DNA of 64,000 nucleotides, from assembly GCF_000835495.1 (NCBI RefSeq), contig NW_015622541.1:2976001-3040000 (forward strand), in the 5' to 3' direction. This document shows, piece after piece, positions 31,868 to 43,354 of the stretch. The stretch's first letter is position 1; every line of letters starts with the position of its first letter. The notes under the pieces were generated by a model, which worked only from the letters and a program-made list of their open reading frames with translations, was not told where the DNA came from and searched no databases. A program made the translations under genes and the position numbers. Source of the stretch: Cladophialophora immunda (taxonomy: Eukaryota; Ascomycota; Eurotiomycetes; Chaetothyriales; Herpotrichiellaceae).

Positions 31868-33421
31868 ATGGTCTTGAATGACGTGGACGATCTCCTGCAG
31901 CATATGAGACCTGAAACGATGACGCCCAACGATGTTGTCAAGATCGAACCGCTACTGCCAACTGTAGCTCCGGTTGAGTTATTCTGGATCGACCAAGCCG
32001 GGAGCAAGCATCGGCGGAAGCTGATCAACACTCACACGCAGAAAAGATCGCGACGACTCAAGCGGTTGAACGACGCTTCGTCCTCCCAATCTACAGACCG
32101 GAGCCCCGAGATGCTGTCAGTGTTGAAGCACCGAAGGAACTGTAACGCGGCTGATGGCAAGACGACCCCGGGTGCAGAGGACTCCCAGCCTCCTAGATGG
32201 ATGAAGGAACCAGCTTCTTCCACAAATGCTCTCAAGATGAGAGAGACTGCTACATACTGCATCCCACTCGCCCCTGAGCCATTTTCGACCAGCCTTCATC
32301 TTGGCCTTGAACCATTTGACAGTCTCTCGGTAGCATTGAACAATCAAGCCGGCACTTTGCTCAAATTTGCGAAGACTATGTCCCTGAGCACAGAAACCAT
32401 ATCAGCTCATTGGGGCAAATCATGTGTGGCTTCCCTTGGGCTTTCATGGTGCTTCTCGTATCCTGTAAAGCTTCTCAACCTCCTCGAGCGAGTAAGTGCT
32501 TATGTTGATACGGTTCAAGGCCTCGAGGCGAGTCCACGCACTATTTTCTGGCGTCACGCTGCAATACAGCGCTTGGCGGCTCTCATATCTAATCCACGTA
32601 CGAGACATGGCGAGGAAGTATTATCCGGCATCGTTGCTCAGCTGCATGGGTATCTCCATCGGTATAGAGGCGTCCACAAAGGCTCGGCGACGACAGACGG
32701 ACCTCATTCGGCCGGTCTGAGGAACTTTGTTTCGCATGTTGGAGGATGGAGTAGACTCAACCTCACGCCTCAAGTGGAAGAATATGTCAGAATGGCTATG
32801 ATCATAACGAGCATTCGACTTGCATCATATCTCGACGACTTCGAGGGAGCCAGCGGCGGCAACGAAACGCTCCTCGATTGGCAGGTGGAAGTTGAGCAAG
32901 TGGCATCATTGTTCGCGCAGATGGATGCCTGGGCTCTACAGCATTACGAGGTTTCCTTCCAAGACAGTCCGAAACTGCCGCTAGACGAACTTGAACCACT
33001 GCTTTCAGAGAGCTCCGGAATTTGCGGTCATTGTCACAAGCTATTTGTTCTGGTGTGGCTTAGCCTGACGCGATGGCACTCGAGAAGAAGTCCTGGACAG
33101 TACGAGTATATCATCCACACCGTGAACCGTCACTTTCGAAGTCTGCCGCACAGGGCATTGCCGGATTTTTCATGGTCGATAGTATCCTCTCGAGCAGGGG
33201 ACGAAAAGAGCCATTGGCAGACCATTGAGATCCTCAAGGTGTTGCATCGGACAAGACATTCAACGCAAGATCAAGTGTGCCGGTGGCTGTTTGACTTCAT
33301 CCACGGGCCAACTAAGGATGGGTTTCTTGGGATGCAGAGCAGTTTACGCGAACAATTGTTGCGGGATGCTCTTGAAGGTCTCCCAGAGGGCTACGCCACA
33401 GGTGTACAGAGCGAGTCATAG
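31868..33421 (+). CDS. Fungal transcription-factor-domain protein lacking a zinc cluster
   Basis: From the ATG at 31868 the protein is 517 residues with no introns; an in-frame ATG at 31610 would give 603. The N-terminal signature LFWIDQAGSKHRRKLINTH followed by TQKRSRRLKRL corresponds to the F-[IV]-[DN]...[RK]..[IV]-x-[ST]-H block of the zinc-cluster-less regulator-like family, the same family proposed for the gene at 26242-28167. The rest is an all-helical domain with blocks such as SHVGGWSRLNLTPQVEEYVR and LVWLSLTRWH. No DNA-binding motif is visible. A role in regulation is inferred only from the family name. I chose the later start because the 86 residues before it look untypical. Confidence 0.65.
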   Translation: MVLNDVDDLLQHMRPETMTPNDVVKIEPLLPTVAPVELFWIDQAGSKHRRKLINTHTQKRSRRLKRLNDASSSQSTDRSPEMLSVLKHRRNCNAADGKTTPGAEDSQPPRWMKEPASSTNALKMRETATYCIPLAPEPFSTSLHLGLEPFDSLSVALNNQAGTLLKFAKTMSLSTETISAHWGKSCVASLGLSWCFSYPVKLLNLLERVSAYVDTVQGLEASPRTIFWRHAAIQRLAALISNPRTRHGEEVLSGIVAQLHGYLHRYRGVHKGSATTDGPHSAGLRNFVSHVGGWSRLNLTPQVEEYVRMAMIITSIRLASYLDDFEGASGGNETLLDWQVEVEQVASLFAQMDAWALQHYEVSFQDSPKLPLDELEPLLSESSGICGHCHKLFVLVWLSLTRWHSRRSPGQYEYIIHTVNRHFRSLPHRALPDFSWSIVSSRAGDEKSHWQTIEILKVLHRTRHSTQDQVCRWLFDFIHGPTKDGFLGMQSSLREQLLRDALEGLPEGYATGVQSES

Positions 33422-34063
33422 TCGCCTGACTTGACCTTTGCCCTTTTTCATCCAGCTGTATCCGGCGGCACCGTGGTGAAAAGGCTCGTACTGGACGCTA
33501 GACCCGGGGCTGGACGCTGAATAGGCGATCTGCATTTCGCTTGCGACAGTAGCAATAGATATGTACAAGCAGAAGCATCACGGCCTGAACCATGCCCGAA
33601 TAAGCGACACAATAGCTGTTTGCGGAAGGTGGTGTGCTGAGAGCTGTCTGCGTTGTTGGTCAATGTGTATTAACAGGTGCGCGATTTGCTCGTATCTGGG
33701 TCTGTCATGGCTGGTTGAGTTGGCACTGGATCAGCGTAGCGTTGGTGGCGTAGCCTAGACAGACGCGTGAATTTTCTCAGTTAGGAAATGACTTCATACA
33801 ACGTAGCTTTTCGCTTGCGACTCCTTCTTCCTTTCCTCTGGCCGTACTCGTAACTGGCACGTTCTTGTGCAGAATGCTTATTCATGCATCGCGCTGAGCT
33901 ACCAGTCTCACCAGTTTGAGGATTCTGTTCCCTGTCCCGGTTCCGAGTGCTCATCGTCGCCCCCAAGCATCACCACCATGCACAGTCATTCTGGGACGAC
34001 AGCCCTTTCATCTCTCAATCTTTAGTCCCTCTGTGAACGCAAGGCTTTCGGATCCTTTGGAAC
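33422..34063. other. Intergenic region
   Basis: Tandem arrangement (both neighbours on plus). It should contain the promoter of the mitochondrial carrier gene. No gene recognised. Confidence 0.5.
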
Positions 34064-35056
34064 ATGTCCAATGGCAATGTCCAAAAGGTTCAGAGCTCCA
34101 AAAGGGCACATCCCACCTTTCATTTCTTTGCCGGCCTGACCTCTGGCGTCTCGAGCGCGGTCCTGCTACAGCCGGCCGACCTGCTAAAGACCAGAGTCCA
34201 GCAATCTCACTCCTCGTCCCTTCTTACCGTCCTGCGGTCGATCCTCGCTGGTCCGCATCCCGTGGCCAGCCTCTGGCGAGGGACCGTCCCATCAGCGCTG
34301 CGGACAGGCTTCGGATCGGCTCTGTATTTCACCTCCCTTAGCTCTCTACGCCAGATCTTTGCCAACAACACCGCGCAAGCGACCGGAAATGGAGCCCCTA
34401 TCCCTAGAAAGAGCAGCTCGGTGCTGCCAAAACTATCGAACATACAAAATCTCATTACGGGCGCGACGGCGAGAGTCTTCGCGGGACTTATCATCATGCC
34501 CGTGACGGTCATCAAAGTGCGCTACGAATCAGACATGTATTCATACAAGTCTCTTGCCTCTGCGACGAGGTCCATCTTTGCGCAGGAAGGCATTAAAGGT
34601 TTCTTCTCTGGCTTCGGCGCCACGGCCATCCGTGATGCGCCGTACGCAGGCTTATATGTGCTCTTCTATGAAGCAAGCAAGACGCATCTGAACAAGATCT
34701 TTTCGGTACACACCATGACCGCCAACCAAGGACGAACACGGCCTTCTACATCGACGTCGGCCTCGATCAACGCCTCCAGTGGCGTTCTTGCAGCAGGGCT
34801 GGCAACAAGTATTACGAATCCGTTCGACGCCGTAAAAACTAGGTTGCAGCTGATGCCGCAGAAGTACGGGAATACGTGGAAAGCAGCGCGGTTAATGCTC
34901 AAGGAGGACGGAGTCAAGAGTTTTTTTGATGGGCTTGCGCTCAGAATGGGAAGGAAGGCGATGAGCTCGGCGCTTGCTTGGACGGTATATGAGGAGCTCA
35001 TTGGACGAGCAGAGCGCTTTGTCTCGAGGCATGACGAGGAGAGGGCGGTGGTATGA
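34064..35056 (+). CDS. hem25: Mitochondrial glycine carrier (SLC25A38/Hem25 type)
   Basis: A single exon of 330 residues with the three-fold mitochondrial carrier repeat. The three Px[DE]xx[KR]x[RK]-type signatures are [22 protein letters not shown] and [11 protein letters not shown]. Hem25 imports glycine across the inner mitochondrial membrane for 5-aminolevulinate synthesis, the first step of haem production. Diagnostic for the subfamily are [20 protein letters not shown] at the start and [21 protein letters not shown] in repeat 1. Between repeats 2 and 3 there is a Ser/Thr-rich insertion (about residues 225-245), as in other filamentous fungi. About six membrane helices are expected. Confidence 0.9.
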   Translation: MSNGNVQKVQSSKRAHPTFHFFAGLTSGVSSAVLLQPADLLKTRVQQSHSSSLLTVLRSILAGPHPVASLWRGTVPSALRTGFGSALYFTSLSSLRQIFANNTAQATGNGAPIPRKSSSVLPKLSNIQNLITGATARVFAGLIIMPVTVIKVRYESDMYSYKSLASATRSIFAQEGIKGFFSGFGATAIRDAPYAGLYVLFYEASKTHLNKIFSVHTMTANQGRTRPSTSTSASINASSGVLAAGLATSITNPFDAVKTRLQLMPQKYGNTWKAARLMLKEDGVKSFFDGLALRMGRKAMSSALAWTVYEELIGRAERFVSRHDEERAVV

Positions 35057-35742
35057 GGGCACAAGGTCGAAGCCGCACACTTTGCATTCTCGCCGACAAA
35101 CCACTCTGGATCCGGATCGAGTACAACGCTCTCACCTCTTGTCACCCTCAGGGCCACGTAGGTGGCCAGTGGTTAGCTCCTTTTTTTTTCTCGGCGTCGA
35201 CTTACATGACCTTTCTGCGATCTACCATGTCACCACCTCAACTTGCGTTGTGATGGAGGGAAAGCTCTGCATTTGAGGTCGTCTCAGTCACTCACCACTC
35301 ACAAAAATGTTGTATAATGTACCATATCCAAAAGCCAGACAGCCAAGACAGTGTATATATGTATATATCTCTAGCCCCAAGGCCGAAGAACCTAATCATC
35401 TCCCCCATAGTGCGAGGGTCTTGCATTTCTCCTGGCCCAAATCCTAACCCTCATACTCGACAGCTAGCGGGAGACGGTCCCTGATATTGATGTGGAGACC
35501 ATGGACCGGGACTTCAACCGCAGAGTCGCCGATCGCTAAGCTCCTCCCCGCCCGTCGACTTGTTCCACTCCATGCGTATAGCTCGATAGTCACGGAGTAT
35601 CTTTCTACCATCAGATCAACACCTTGACCTTACTGCTGAAGCCTTCCCTTCGTAGGTGGTTCATCACTATTTGTTGAGCCACCCTCTCTCTCACCGCCCA
35701 GTCTCATGCGGCTCTTATTATGAGAGCGCTCTGGCCCTTTCC
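35057..35742. other. Intergenic region
   Basis: Contains a short TATATGTATATAT tract near 35353. The coding frame of the phosphatase remains open upstream of 35743 but has no ATG there. Confidence 0.5.
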
Positions 35743-37221
35743 ATGCTCGCACAGGTGGCCCGACCATCCAGGCATGCTGTAGCACGACTATTCGATAGCC
35801 GCTGCTTGCTTCTGTTTGTGCGGGTACCTTCACCCCGGCTGCAAGGGATAGTATGTCGACCCGAATATTCTTGCTCAAGACGCATTGGCACCTCGGCGAC
35901 GCACTTCCGCCGCTATCTCATATCTGAAGGCCGCACCACCACACCCCCGGCGAGCAAGTCCTCTGCGGGCTCATCCTCTTCCACCTCGTCCACTCCCAGA
36001 CCCTCCTATCCCTTCTACCTGGAGACTGGCTACTCGGTCTTTGCCAAGCGGCCCTCGCGCCCTTTTCCGCCTCCATTCGTCTCCCTCCCCTCTGGCTCCT
36101 TCTCCGACCCGCTCACAACCCACAATCCTTCCTCCGTGTCGCGTGGCGCCCGCCGTCCGACCGTGAACGGGGAACCCGTGCGAGGCATAACAAACGGCGA
36201 TGACGCGATCATTATATCAGCGGCTCAAAACTTCGTCGCCGTCAACGATGGCGTAGGTGCCTGGGCGCAGAAAGAGAGGGGCCACGCGGCACTCTGGAGT
36301 CGACTGATCGCGCATTTCTGGGACGTCGAGGTCGAGAAATCACTCGCGGGGCCAGACGGGAAGAACTCTGTGGATTTGGGTGATGTCGATCCAGTACAGA
36401 ATCTGCAGGATGCGTACGACGCGACCAAGAAGGTCACCAAGGGCACGCTGAACAGGGATCGCGAGGATGAAGTCTACTCGGAGGGCGAAGAGGGGGATCG
36501 CAAGCGGGAAGAGGATGAAGATTCCTCTTCTTCAACTTCCCAGGAAAGCAAGGATACCAAGGACTCGACGAAAAATGACATTCTCGGAACGACAACGGCC
36601 TGTTCGGCGCTTCTCTATTATAAACAACCCGTTGGCTCGCAGTCCGAACCCACGCCCGTAATCTTCGCCACGACACTAGGCGACTGCAAGATCCTCCTCA
36701 TCCGCCCCTCCCCTTCCTCATCGTCCTCCGACGCGGAAAGCAAAGAAGGTGACGGTGCCGACCGCATCCTCTACCGCTCCAAAGAACAATGGCACTGGTT
36801 CGACTGTCCGCGCCAACTGGGCACCAATTCGCCGGACACCCCGCTCCAAAATGCCGTCTGTGACATCATCGACAACGTCCAGGTTGGCGACGTGGTGGCC
36901 GTCCTGAGTGACGGGGTCACCGACAACCTGTGGGAGCACGAGATTTGCGACAACATCTGCGAGAGCATGTCCCGCTGGAATGGGTGGGGGGATCAGTCGC
37001 AGGCGGCAAATCACAAGGAAGAGCAAGAGCAAGAGGAGGCCAAGAAAGACGGCGTGATCTACGTCGCGCGACGGCTGATGAACGCGGCCCGAGAGATTGC
37101 CATGGATCCCAACGCCGAGTCGCCTTACATGGAGAGGGCGTTTGACGAGGGTATAGCCGCCGAGGGGGGCAAGCTAGACGACATCTCGGTTGTCATTGGG
37201 GTGGTGAGGAAGACGGAGTGA
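35743..37221 (+). CDS. PP2C-type protein phosphatase, mitochondrial PTC7-like
   Basis: 492 residues in one exon. The first about 65 residues are Arg/Ser-rich and nearly free of acidic residues (MLAQVARPSRHAVARLFDSR...), typical of a mitochondrial presequence. The PPM catalytic domain has GDDAIIISA, VAVNDGVGAWA (metal-binding Asp), GTTTACSALLYY, ATTLGDCKILL, VGDVVAVLSDGVTDNLW (metal-binding DG) and the closing DDISVVIGVV. This order and the V-x-D-G-V-G-x-W-A motif match yeast Ptc7, which dephosphorylates Coq7 and activates ubiquinone synthesis. An acidic, Ser-rich insertion (about residues 245-290) between the second and third motifs is longer than in yeast. The ATG at 35743 is the first in frame. 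Confidence 0.87.
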   Translation: MLAQVARPSRHAVARLFDSRCLLLFVRVPSPRLQGIVCRPEYSCSRRIGTSATHFRRYLISEGRTTTPPASKSSAGSSSSTSSTPRPSYPFYLETGYSVFAKRPSRPFPPPFVSLPSGSFSDPLTTHNPSSVSRGARRPTVNGEPVRGITNGDDAIIISAAQNFVAVNDGVGAWAQKERGHAALWSRLIAHFWDVEVEKSLAGPDGKNSVDLGDVDPVQNLQDAYDATKKVTKGTLNRDREDEVYSEGEEGDRKREEDEDSSSSTSQESKDTKDSTKNDILGTTTACSALLYYKQPVGSQSEPTPVIFATTLGDCKILLIRPSPSSSSSDAESKEGDGADRILYRSKEQWHWFDCPRQLGTNSPDTPLQNAVCDIIDNVQVGDVVAVLSDGVTDNLWEHEICDNICESMSRWNGWGDQSQAANHKEEQEQEEAKKDGVIYVARRLMNAAREIAMDPNAESPYMERAFDEGIAAEGGKLDDISVVIGVVRKTE

Positions 37222-38464
37222 GGACACTAGGTCCCACTTCCTGCTTTCTGGTTCAAACTTGCTTGCCGGCGAAATATGACGGCGAGACCGGCCACGGCGC
37301 CTCTGCACCAAAAGTTGGAGATCGCACGGATTCGGGAAATACTTGCTCCCAATACCGCAGGCGATGTGGCAAGAGTCTTTACCTGGGTGGACCACTCGAA
37401 AAACAAGTACAGTGCAATGGCGTAGATACAGGGAGTCACAAGGGGGCGAGTACAAACAGGTGAATAGGTACAAAAGGGAAATCGAATGCTGTGAGGGTTA
37501 TGGTGGGCAAAGGGCCAGAAATCAAGCCCTGGCACACTTTTTCCTGGTTTCATACGCCTTGATCCTCTTTTCCAGAAGATATAATGTCCGGTTCGTACAG
37601 GCCAATGAGGCTGAGAGCATGCGAAGCGGGACAAATGATTGCGTGTAATTCATGCGGAGCAATTAAGGGCACTTAGCATACCATTAATATGTATTTGTGC
37701 CCCCGCCGAACTAGCTCGACATCTAGTGTGGCCCTCAAACTCTACCCAGACTTGAACTGCAAAGGTTGGACTGGAGGCGATGAATGCGCAAAACGTAGGG
37801 GGGTAAGGAATGAAACGTGTACGGTACAAGAACAGCCGTTTGCCTCAAAAGAGAGGAAAGGAGAGGAGAGGAGACCGTCACAGACGTTGGAAGAGTTGAG
37901 TCAGTACCGCAGACTTTGCCTACGATATTGTCTGAACATCGTCAATACATAATCCCAGACTAGATGCGAGGCAAGCACCGTGACCAACAAGGGATGAAGG
38001 AGAGAGGTGAGTAAATCGTCCGTGATGGGAAGTCTCCGCCGCGTCCGCGCGAGAATTGGCAATGGCCTTGACAACAGAAGTCGAGTAAAGAGTGTAACCA
38101 GGGCAGCAAAAATCGGCTTCCATCTTCCATGCTGGCTAACATTGTGTCCAGGCTGAAAATGTTTCAGTCCAGTTCTTCGGCAGGCGGAAGCACCAGTCAG
38201 GATCAAGTCGACTTCCGACCCCCAAACTCAGCACGGACGACATGGGTCTACAAGCCCAATGAACAGACCTGATCTCAGCTTCAAACTTGGGATCAGTACG
38301 GAGTACCGGACTGGGCAGTACTGACGACCAATCAGTGTAGGCCACGTCACAGTATCTGTGTAACAATCAGGCTGCGCGTCCATAAAGGAAGAATGTGAAC
38401 ATTTCAAGAGGGGGATACTCTTCCATTTTTCGCTGGACATTCGTCACTTCAAAGGCTATCGATC
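37222..38464. other. Long intergenic region
   Basis: No gene supported. It holds one copy of TACGGAGTAC at 38297-38306. A 135-codon minus-strand frame at 37227-37634 has no recognisable features. Confidence 0.45.
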
Positions 38465-40543
38465 ATGAGTCAAACTCTTACACACAGCACGCGCTGCCCA
38501 AATTGCAGCAAGATAACATTTTCCGACTTTAGATGTGGTGGCCTGGTAGAGCTGCAGCCTTCTTTCACGGCCTTGAAGGAGTCTGCACAATCAGGCTGTG
38601 ATCTCTGCCATCTGGCTTACACTGGCCTCACAGCCGGAAAACGGGCAGCTGAGATCTCAAAATGGGAGAATTCAGTGCGGAAAACAGTCATTTCTCTGCG
38701 TGGACTCATCTACGACAACCAACCCTGGGAAATATGCTCTAAAAAGGCCGAAACAGTCCCAGTAACAATTGGCACAGAACTCGCAGGCCAGATTTCTTCT
38801 TTTGTACGCTACTGAAGGTATGGAAAGCCTGCGACGCCAAAGCCGAACTTGAACTGACTCCAAATGCCTTAAAAGGAACTCCACCTGCAAAATATATCGT
38901 TGGACGACAGCCATCTCCGACGCCGCTCGATCCCCTTTGGTTATCTGCAATCAGGCGATGGCTCACAACGTGTGACGATGAGCATGAGAATTGCCGTGGC
39001 TCGTTTGACGACCCTCCCCTTCCGACACGAGTGCTCGATATTGAAGGGACGAACCCCACCGTGCTCGTCGCGGCAGGATTAAAGGGTCGATACGTGGCTC
39101 CATCATATTGCTGGGGCGCAAGTGGCAAGAATATTCGGCTCACTAAAAAGACATCCCCTCAGGGCACTGCAGCGACCTATGACGAGTTTACGTCAAAGGG
39201 CGTGAATTTCAACAGCCTTGCAAAAACCGTTCGAGATGCCATAACGGTGTGCAAGAACTTGGATATCAAGTACCTCTGGATTGACGCCCTGTGCATCATT
39301 CAAGACGATGACGACTCCATGGACTTCCATCTCGAGGCACCTCGAATGTGTGAATACTACAGCAACTCCTATTTCACCCTTGTCGCGGGCTCAGCTCAAG
39401 ACTGCGCAGACGGGTTCTTGAATGATGTCCCCAGGCACAAGCACCTCCATGTGAACTGGAGTACGATCGGAAGAGCCTACCCGGACTTCCGGAGCCCGAC
39501 ATTACCGGAGTGGTCTCTCTCAGAATTCCCGATACCCTTGAGAACGAAAGAATCTTTCACCTCGCCCATCGCAGAGCGTGCTTGGCCTTACCAAGAGAAG
39601 CTTCTTAGTCGGAGGTACCTCTTCTACGGTTCCTCACAGGTACAATTCCACTGTCTCGACTTCTATGCCCAAGAAAATGGATATTTTGAAAGTGTTCTAC
39701 CTCCAAAGAAGAGCTGGGATTTCGGGGATAGTAAGACAGCGTCCATTCATCATTTGCTTGATCATGGCAACGTGGAAGAAGTCCGAAAGTATGCATACGA
39801 GTATTGGCGCGGCCGCATCGGGCCATATACCTCTCGCAGTATGACCCTGGACTCAGACAAGCTTGCCGCGCTTGCGGGCACTGCCAAATATGTGCAGGGC
39901 CTCGTGCAGTGCAAATATATGTACGGACTATGGGAGGGCGACATGGTAAGGAGTTTATCTTGGAATTCCAGTGTCCCTAGTGGAGGACCAGGAAGAGGAC
40001 GCATGGTCAGGCGAGTCGAGGGTCGGGCCCCTTCATGGTCATGGGCTTCAATCAACGGTAGAGTCTTTGCCGGCCTGTCGCCCCCCAGACATGCGGCTTT
40101 CGAGAATCCAAAGAACTCACGTCTGGAAGTCCTATCACATGGCAATATCTCCGGTGACCTGGACCCAATCGCGAACCCTAGAGCTATTCCAAAAGCTTTT
40201 GAGCTCCATGTGCGAGGAACAATGGCGCGAGTATGGATTTTTTCCACCAAAGCCGGACGACATTCTGGCATTCGGAAAACCCTCATTCACTATATCTAGC
40301 TCTAGAGAGCACGGGCGAGACGGGTCGGAGGACTACAGTGCTTTGGGGCAGTGGGATAGCACAGAAGACGTCGAGACTGAGAGGGTCTGTGCCCAAGAAG
40401 TGTATGCGCTTCATCTAATTCCTGGTTGGGGATTGTTGCTGGAGCACGTTGATGGCCAACGGTACCGGAGAACTGGGGATTTTTCGCGGGCGGGAAAGGG
40501 GTTTTTCGAGGGCGAGGAATCGAGGGATCTCATTCTGATCTAA
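38465..40543 (+). pseudogene. HET-domain (heterokaryon incompatibility) protein gene, probably frameshifted
   Basis: The N-terminus (38465-38803) has a C-x2-C pair (RCPNCSKI), LVELQPSFTALKESAQSGCD and a VTIGTELAGQISS block. The frame then has to shift at the T-run 38800-38803 to continue as LKVWKACD and TPPAKYIVGRQPSPTPLD. The HET domain is complete: RYVAPSYCWGASGK, TVRDAITVCKNLDIKYLWID, ALCIIQDD, and ERAWPYQEKLLSRRYLFYGS. A last intron, 40231-40309, gives the usual C-terminus EVYALHLIPGWGLLLEHVDG. HET proteins trigger cell death on fusion of incompatible strains. No intron with normal signals reconciles the shift at 38.8 kb, so a 1-nt deletion or a sequencing error is likely. All other motifs are intact, so any loss is recent. 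Confidence 0.72.
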
Positions 40544-41085
40544 ATATGCACCCCCTTGCTATCGGCCTCTAGCTGAGAGACGAAAAGGTAGAAGTTCTAG
40601 TGTTCAATCTTGTCTCTGGGACTTCTGGATTCGTCGAACGCCGAGACCTGATGAAATTCAGCTGGTAAGCTTCTTCGCAATCCTTTCAAGGTCTATAGGT
40701 AAGATCTCGACATTGGTTATGCAAAATTACTGGGGAGGCCATAACCAGGAAGGCCATAAATGTGGCATTGATCTGGTGGGGTGGCCATTGTGGCTGTGGC
40801 GCTTGATTATTCCACACGCTCGCTAGGTAATTCCTTGAGCCCCGTTTCTCCTCCGCTGTCAGGGCTTCCCAGCCATCAAATCAAGGATGTTCGAGTCAAT
40901 TTGGGGTAATGTACGGAGTACCTCGTATACCATGAAGCTGTCTCTCGGTTTCTCCGCATCCCAGGGGCAGCTACATGCTGGGGATGCCTCCATCCCGACA
41001 TCGGACTAATGTGTCGTTGGCATTTCGGCATTCCACCTCCTGCTACTTTGATGTATCTTCAGCAAGATATCGCGGCGAACACATA
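40544..41085. other. Upstream region of the Zn2Cys6 regulator gene
   Basis: Contains TACGGAGTAC at 40912-40921. I do not see the CCG-N9-CGG dyad here that is found at the cluster structural genes. Confidence 0.45.
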
Positions 41086-43302
41086 ATGCCCAACAGGAGA
41101 AGAATTGCTTCCGACCATTCTCCTGGGAAAAGAAGGCGGCCCTACCATCTCACCTGCACAAATTGCCGCCTGCGCAAGACTCGATGCGATGGCAAGCAGC
41201 CACGATGCATGGTTTGTCTGGCCTACAAAGACGAATGTCGATATGACACAGCTCCTCCTATGAGCCGCGTACTCGAGATGGCGAGGAGGTATGAATGTCT
41301 GGAACAAGTCATCGAGGAGCTGCGGCAGCTGGACAATGTTCATGTCCAGTCAATCCTAAAGAAAGCACCATTGAGTCCGTCCAATCCGACAGCCACCAAT
41401 GCTCAAGATTCGTCAATGTCCACATCAGGCGCACCCGACTCGGTGGAATCGCGCCTGGCAGTCAAGACTACAGCTAAAGTACCTCACTATATACGCCCGT
41501 GCGAAAGCGCAGGCCTGCTAATCATAGTCACAGTCAGACTACTATTCGTCAACGTCAGCAGTCGACACTCCATCGCAGAAAATCACTTCGACAGCCGCTG
41601 GCGGAGAAGACTCTGTATCGCTCCGTACCCGGAAGGAGTCTTTGATGAGGGACTCTTTGCATTGGCAGAGTTTTGAGAATATTGCCGTCGAGATTGCTTC
41701 GATTCATCTTCATCTTCCCGCCAAAACGATCCAGCAACTGCTCCAGACCCACTGGACATGGGTCCATCCTGTCTTTATGTTTGTATATCGCCCCTCGTTT
41801 ATGAGTACGCTTGGACTCTTTGCGTCAAGGATTTCGGCTAACCAGGGCCAGAGAATTTGGCAACCGGAGGGTCTGACTTCTCACCTTTGCTCTTGAGTGC
41901 CGTCTGCGCTCATTCGACGAGGTTCACAGACCAACAGTTGAGTGGCCAGCTGCTTTCCCGAGCTAGGCTCTTGCTTGGGCAGGAGATACACAATGCGCCT
42001 ACAATCCAAACGATCCAAGCACTTTTGCAGCTCAGCGCGCTTGAAATTGGCAAGGGGATGACCTCTCAGGCATGGCTACTGAGCGGCATGGCGTTTCGAA
42101 TGGCGACAGATATGGGGGTCTTTGCCTTTCCGTCTCAGCCGCTGGACGTCTCTATTGCCGCTACTCAGGGGCAGGAGATGAGGACTCGTCTTGCATGGAG
42201 TTGCTTCCTTTGGGACAAGTACCGATCCCTTTCGACCAATAGTCAAAGACCCGCTGACATTTGTAGAGCTATTAGCTTGTATCTCGGGCGAATGCCAGCT
42301 CTGCCAGATCCGCCGTTTGTCCAAGCTCAACTTCGTATGAACGAGGAATCCTCATCAAGAGCCAATGCTAACCTCATCTTCTAGTCGATGATACAGCCGA
42401 GACCGAGCCCTGGATCCCAATCTTTGACGATGAGTCGGTGACCAGATTCTTACCGACCCCGGCCAGCACAATCTCGTGCTTTACGAACTTTTGCCAACTT
42501 GGTGTCATACTGACCGACATCATAATCAATGTATACGGCCGGCAAGCGTCGAATACGGTGCTAGACTTCATACAACGGACGAGCGCTCGGTTATCGAGCT
42601 GGCGTGCGGCTACACCAGCCCACCTGAAGGTCACCGAAGACGCCGAGGACGGCCGTTGCCCACCGCCGCACGTACTCTCTCAGAAGTATTTGCCAATTCT
42701 CGCCCCGAATCCTTCGATTCTGACTGTTATTTAGTCTCCTTTACCATACTGCACTCATTCTTCTGCATCGCCCGTTTCAATCCTCGGCGGCCTGTAGAAC
42801 AATATGTCGCAGGGCATCCGAGCAGGTTGAACAACTGTTACTGAGGCTTAAAAAGACCTTTGGGTTTACTCGAGTCACCTATCTCATGGCGTATTGCACA
42901 TATACCGCCGCTACGATTGCGGTACAGGATTTGAGAGAAGGTATTGCCGGCTCAAGCCAGAGAACTCGAACCTACCTTGGTGCACTTGAAGCCGTCAAAT
43001 GCTCATGTCCCGGTATCCAACGAAGTCTGGACATCATCACGGCTAGCATTGGCTCGTCATGTAATCTAGATATGTTGGAGGTCGATCTCCCCGACTCACA
43101 TGCAACCCTCGATTCACAACCCATGCCGGCTTTCCCATTCTACGACCAAAATCTACATGCTGCGACTAACGTCGACTTTTCGGGACCGGATTTCAACCCA
43201 CAGCATATATCAACCCTCGACTCCTTCCCAGAGAACTATATCGATCTGCCGGAAGAAATTCTCAACCAGTACTTCACCGATGCAGCTCTGAGTGGAGGCT
43301 AG
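41086..43302 (+). CDS. Zn2Cys6 transcription factor (candidate cluster activator)
   Basis: Six exons (41086-41478, 41528-41804, 41846-42218, 42267-42334, 42385-42685, 42735-43302) join to 659 residues; every phase agrees. Near residue 25 the binuclear zinc cluster reads CTNCRLRKTRCDGKQPRC followed by MVCLAYKDEC, the exact C-x2-C-x6-C-x6-C-x2-C-x6-C spacing. A basic/coiled linker comes next. The fungal transcription factor domain (PF04082 type) includes WVHPVFMFVYRPSFM, DFSPLLLSAVCAHSTRF, MAFRMATDMGVFA, the joined WDKAISLYLGRMPALPD and LLYHTALILLHRPF. All five introns are 41-50 nt. It is the first gene of the catabolic group to 50.7 kb and probably regulates it through CCG-N9-CGG sites (inference). 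Confidence 0.88.
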
Positions 43303-43354
43303 GATCTCTAATGCTACTTTCTATACCCTCAACCATGTTCAAATCCTGGCTCGG

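Noticed and set aside
37227..37634. 135-codon minus-strand frame after the PP2C gene
   Set aside because: No conserved segment or plausible splice structure; it probably lies in a 3' untranslated region.
38762..38817. 56-nt intron to repair the HET gene
   Set aside because: The phase would fit, but it removes the VTIGTELAGQISS block, which looks coding, and has no good branch point. A 1-nt shift is more likely.
38465..43302. HET gene as a member of the catabolic cluster
   Set aside because: It has no shared dyad motif and no functional link; placed outside the cluster.
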